From Sequoia sempervirens (Eukaryota > Streptophyta > Pinopsida > Cupressales > Cupressaceae), in the NCBI GenBank assembly GCA_007258455.2, contig VDFB02047230.1, positions 156,647,118 to 156,711,117 of the forward strand: DNA of 64,000 nucleotides, given 5' to 3'. Shown here piece by piece: positions 62,201-64,000 of the stretch. Both the position numbers and the translations under genes were made by a program. How positions within the stretch are numbered: position 1 is the first letter of the stretch; each line of letters opens with the position of its first letter. The notes under the pieces are model-generated. The model saw nothing but the letters and a program-made list of their open reading frames with translations. It was not told where the DNA came from and did not search any database.

Positions 62201-62439
62201 CCTATTAGGATTGTGCTTGTCTCATGTGTGTTTGCGTACACCAAAACATTGTGCTTGTCAAGTGTTTTCTAAATTTTCAAACAATATACACAACATTCAC
62301 AAATCTAGACACAAAACCTCAGCCAACTCAGACTTTTCAATAAAACATCAAAACAACAATCTTAGCCTAGAAGTCTTATGTCAAAACCAAATCATGAAAT
62401 TGCTCAAATATTTCATTTCTTGTGTACTTTAGCTTGCAT

Positions 62440-62539
62440 NNNNNNNNNNNNNNNNNNNNNNNNNNNNNNNNNNNNNNNNNNNNNNNNNNNNNNNNNNNNN
62501 NNNNNNNNNNNNNNNNNNNNNNNNNNNNNNNNNNNNNNN
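62440..62539. other. Assembly gap of 100 N
   Basis: Exactly 100 N. The sequence on the right is not the expected continuation of the leader. Confidence 0.99.
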
Positions 62540-62840
62540 AAAATATAAAAAGCATTCAAAACATATCAAAATACAAAAACATCCAAAACATCTCAAAATC
62601 TAAAAACATCCAAAACATCTCAAAAATCCAAAAACACCTAAAACATCTCAAAATCCAAAAACACCCAAAATACCTCAAAATCCAAAAACATCCAAATAAG
62701 TTCAAAACACCATTAGCCATCATGTGCTAATATCCAAGTCCAATAATCAAACTACGAAGCCTCCACATAGTTACGTAGGCAAGGCCATTTTTCATGAGCC
62801 CTTGAGGCATAGGTTCATCCCTCCTTAGGTCCTATTCTCT
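62540..62840 (+). repeat. A-rich minisatellite and Tat-like 3' motif
   Basis: About six units of roughly 27 bases (CATCTCAAAATCCAAAAACA) run to about 62700. They are followed by AACTACGAAG, TACGTAGGCAAGGCC and a GAGGCATAGGTTCATCC stretch. The same order (A-rich minisatellite, then an ACGTAGGCAAGGC motif) occurs at 10959-11540, but the sequence differs, so this is the 3' part of a related element rather than of the same one. Confidence 0.6.
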
Positions 62841-64000
62841 TGGTCAAACCTTTAAAAACTCTAAAACATTTAGAAAACTTGAAAAACCAAAACAACCTCA
62901 TTACATTCAAAAACTTAAAATATTCAAATAACCCCAAAATACCAAAATAGCCTCGAAACATTCCAAAAAAGTCAAAAACTTAAAAGCATTGAAAAAAACA
63001 TGAAAAAAAAAATCACCCATCCTATCTCACATTCACTCGCAATAAAATTTTGACCATAATAAATTGATTATTGTTTTCAACCTTTGGTAACACAAACATA
63101 AGCAAATACAACAATTAGCGAAACTCAAACTTTAAAAATGAAAGTCCTCATTCTTGGTTATTTGTCAAATACGTCAGTTAAGTTTCATATCAACATTCTA
63201 TCAAATAGTTAGAATCAATCAACATCCAATACATGTCTTACAAATGTATATTTCCTACAATAGACATCATCATTAGATATCACCCTAAAAATAATACCTT
63301 CGACAAGAGTTATGAATAACATTGACAATTTGTTCATTTTGATCTTTTCTTGGATTTATCTTATTGGCCCATTCCATCAATGATCTCCTGATGATGTATC
63401 CAAATGATTTAGAGAGAAAGGAATGGGGTATTGATCATTTCTTTCATTTGTTGTGATTGTTGGATATTGTTGTAATATGACCTCGGCAAATACTTTCCTT
63501 GTGTGTGCAGGGGTAGTCTCAAGTAAAACAATGGCTAAGACATATCAGGTTCTTCATACCTATTGTGTAGTATTATCCTTTGATGGATTTATTCTTTCAC
63601 ATGATCAAACAAGGTTTCCGTATGTCAGGTATGAACAAGGATACTCCTATCTATTTGCAAAGTCAAAGTCCACACATTAGATACAACATCATCCTGGTTC
63701 TTCATACCTTGGTGCATCATGTCTATTGGCTATATAAAAAATAAGGATTGTTGTGATGAAATTAAGCCTAATCTAAAAGAAAAAGCAATATCATCTAACC
63801 TATCTCATCCCATATCCAATAAAATATCAAATAATCATAGTTTTGATGGTATCTTGATCAGTCTCAATACAATGCTAATCTATCCATCTTATTCTTCTAA
63901 TCATCTCATTCTTCTATCTTTACTAACATTTAAATCCAATTATCAAATTTGTGTGATATACATCAAAATATACATGAGGTTATCCATAGCCGATGTGTGT
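62841..64000. other. A+T-rich sequence, no gene recognised
   Basis: The first 170 bases are still loosely repetitive and A-rich. The rest has only short open frames without features. It may continue the related LTR element. Confidence 0.4.

Larger units (their letters stand above)
55551..62439. repeat. Right copy of the large direct repeat
   Basis: Counterpart of 1-6909. It stops exactly at the second N gap, while the left copy runs on into the rest of the 10.2-kb element. Everything annotated between 1 and 6909 recurs here, including repeat F (58435-58735), the CTTAC target site (59475-59479) and the LTR. Confidence 0.95.

Noticed and set aside
1..62439. The 6.9-kb direct repeats as LTRs of one giant 62-kb element
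   Set aside because: They contain parts of several unrelated elements and the 5' part of a pseudogene, the left edge is not an element end, and the right copy is cut by a gap. Duplication or misassembly fits better.

Overview
The window reads as a plant nuclear genome dominated by retrotransposons: A+T-rich, mostly intergenic, with LTR elements nested in each other and one clear host gene family carrying plant-type introns. The CASP-like genes, the copia sequences and the element-rich layout suit a gymnosperm (conifer-like) genome, but that placement is inference. Two runs of exactly 100 N (43540-43639, 62440-62539) split the window into three contig pieces: A (1-43539), B (43640-62439) and C (62540-64000).

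Host genes: two tandem CASP-like (CASPL, four-helix membrane protein) genes, each with three exons, at 34868-35633 and 41608-42373. Both have a TATA box, canonical splice sites and a complete frame. The second copy carries two charged substitutions in membrane helices and has a copia LTR right after its stop codon.

Mobile DNA, left to right: (1) the 5' part of a decayed minus-strand long ORF (1-955); (2) a 10.2-kb LTR element (3930-14129, TSD CTTAC) with one degenerate long ORF, a GC-richer leader and 3' minisatellites, and no reverse transcriptase; it looks like a non-autonomous Tat/Ogre-type gypsy relative; (3) a decayed plus-strand copy of the same long-ORF family as (1), at 16884-21160, followed by an LTR-like segment to 22179; (4) a complete but mutated Ty1-copia element (22222-28432, TSD ATGGT); (5) a copia 3' LTR plus RNase H fragment on the minus strand (42399-43539); (6) a 1.6-kb solo LTR (43664-45256, TSD CCTTT); (7) the better-preserved minus-strand copy of the long ORF (52900-56505).

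Positions 1-6909 recur almost unchanged at 55551-62439, ending exactly at the second gap. This is either a recent segmental duplication or, more simply, a retained haplotig or misordered contig. A diverged copy of the sequence into which (3) and (4) inserted lies in contig B near 45.2-46.4 kb and serves as an empty site. From 29.5 to 34.3 kb and from 35.7 to 41.0 kb I see only A+T-rich intergenic DNA with foldbacks, short tandem duplications and one weak ORF remnant.

The best candidate for something undescribed is the roughly 1,200-codon ORF family in two opposed copies, with no recognisable enzymatic domain, an LTR-like 3' segment and a possible 5' intron. The second is the LTR element's leader region and its array of A+T palindromes.
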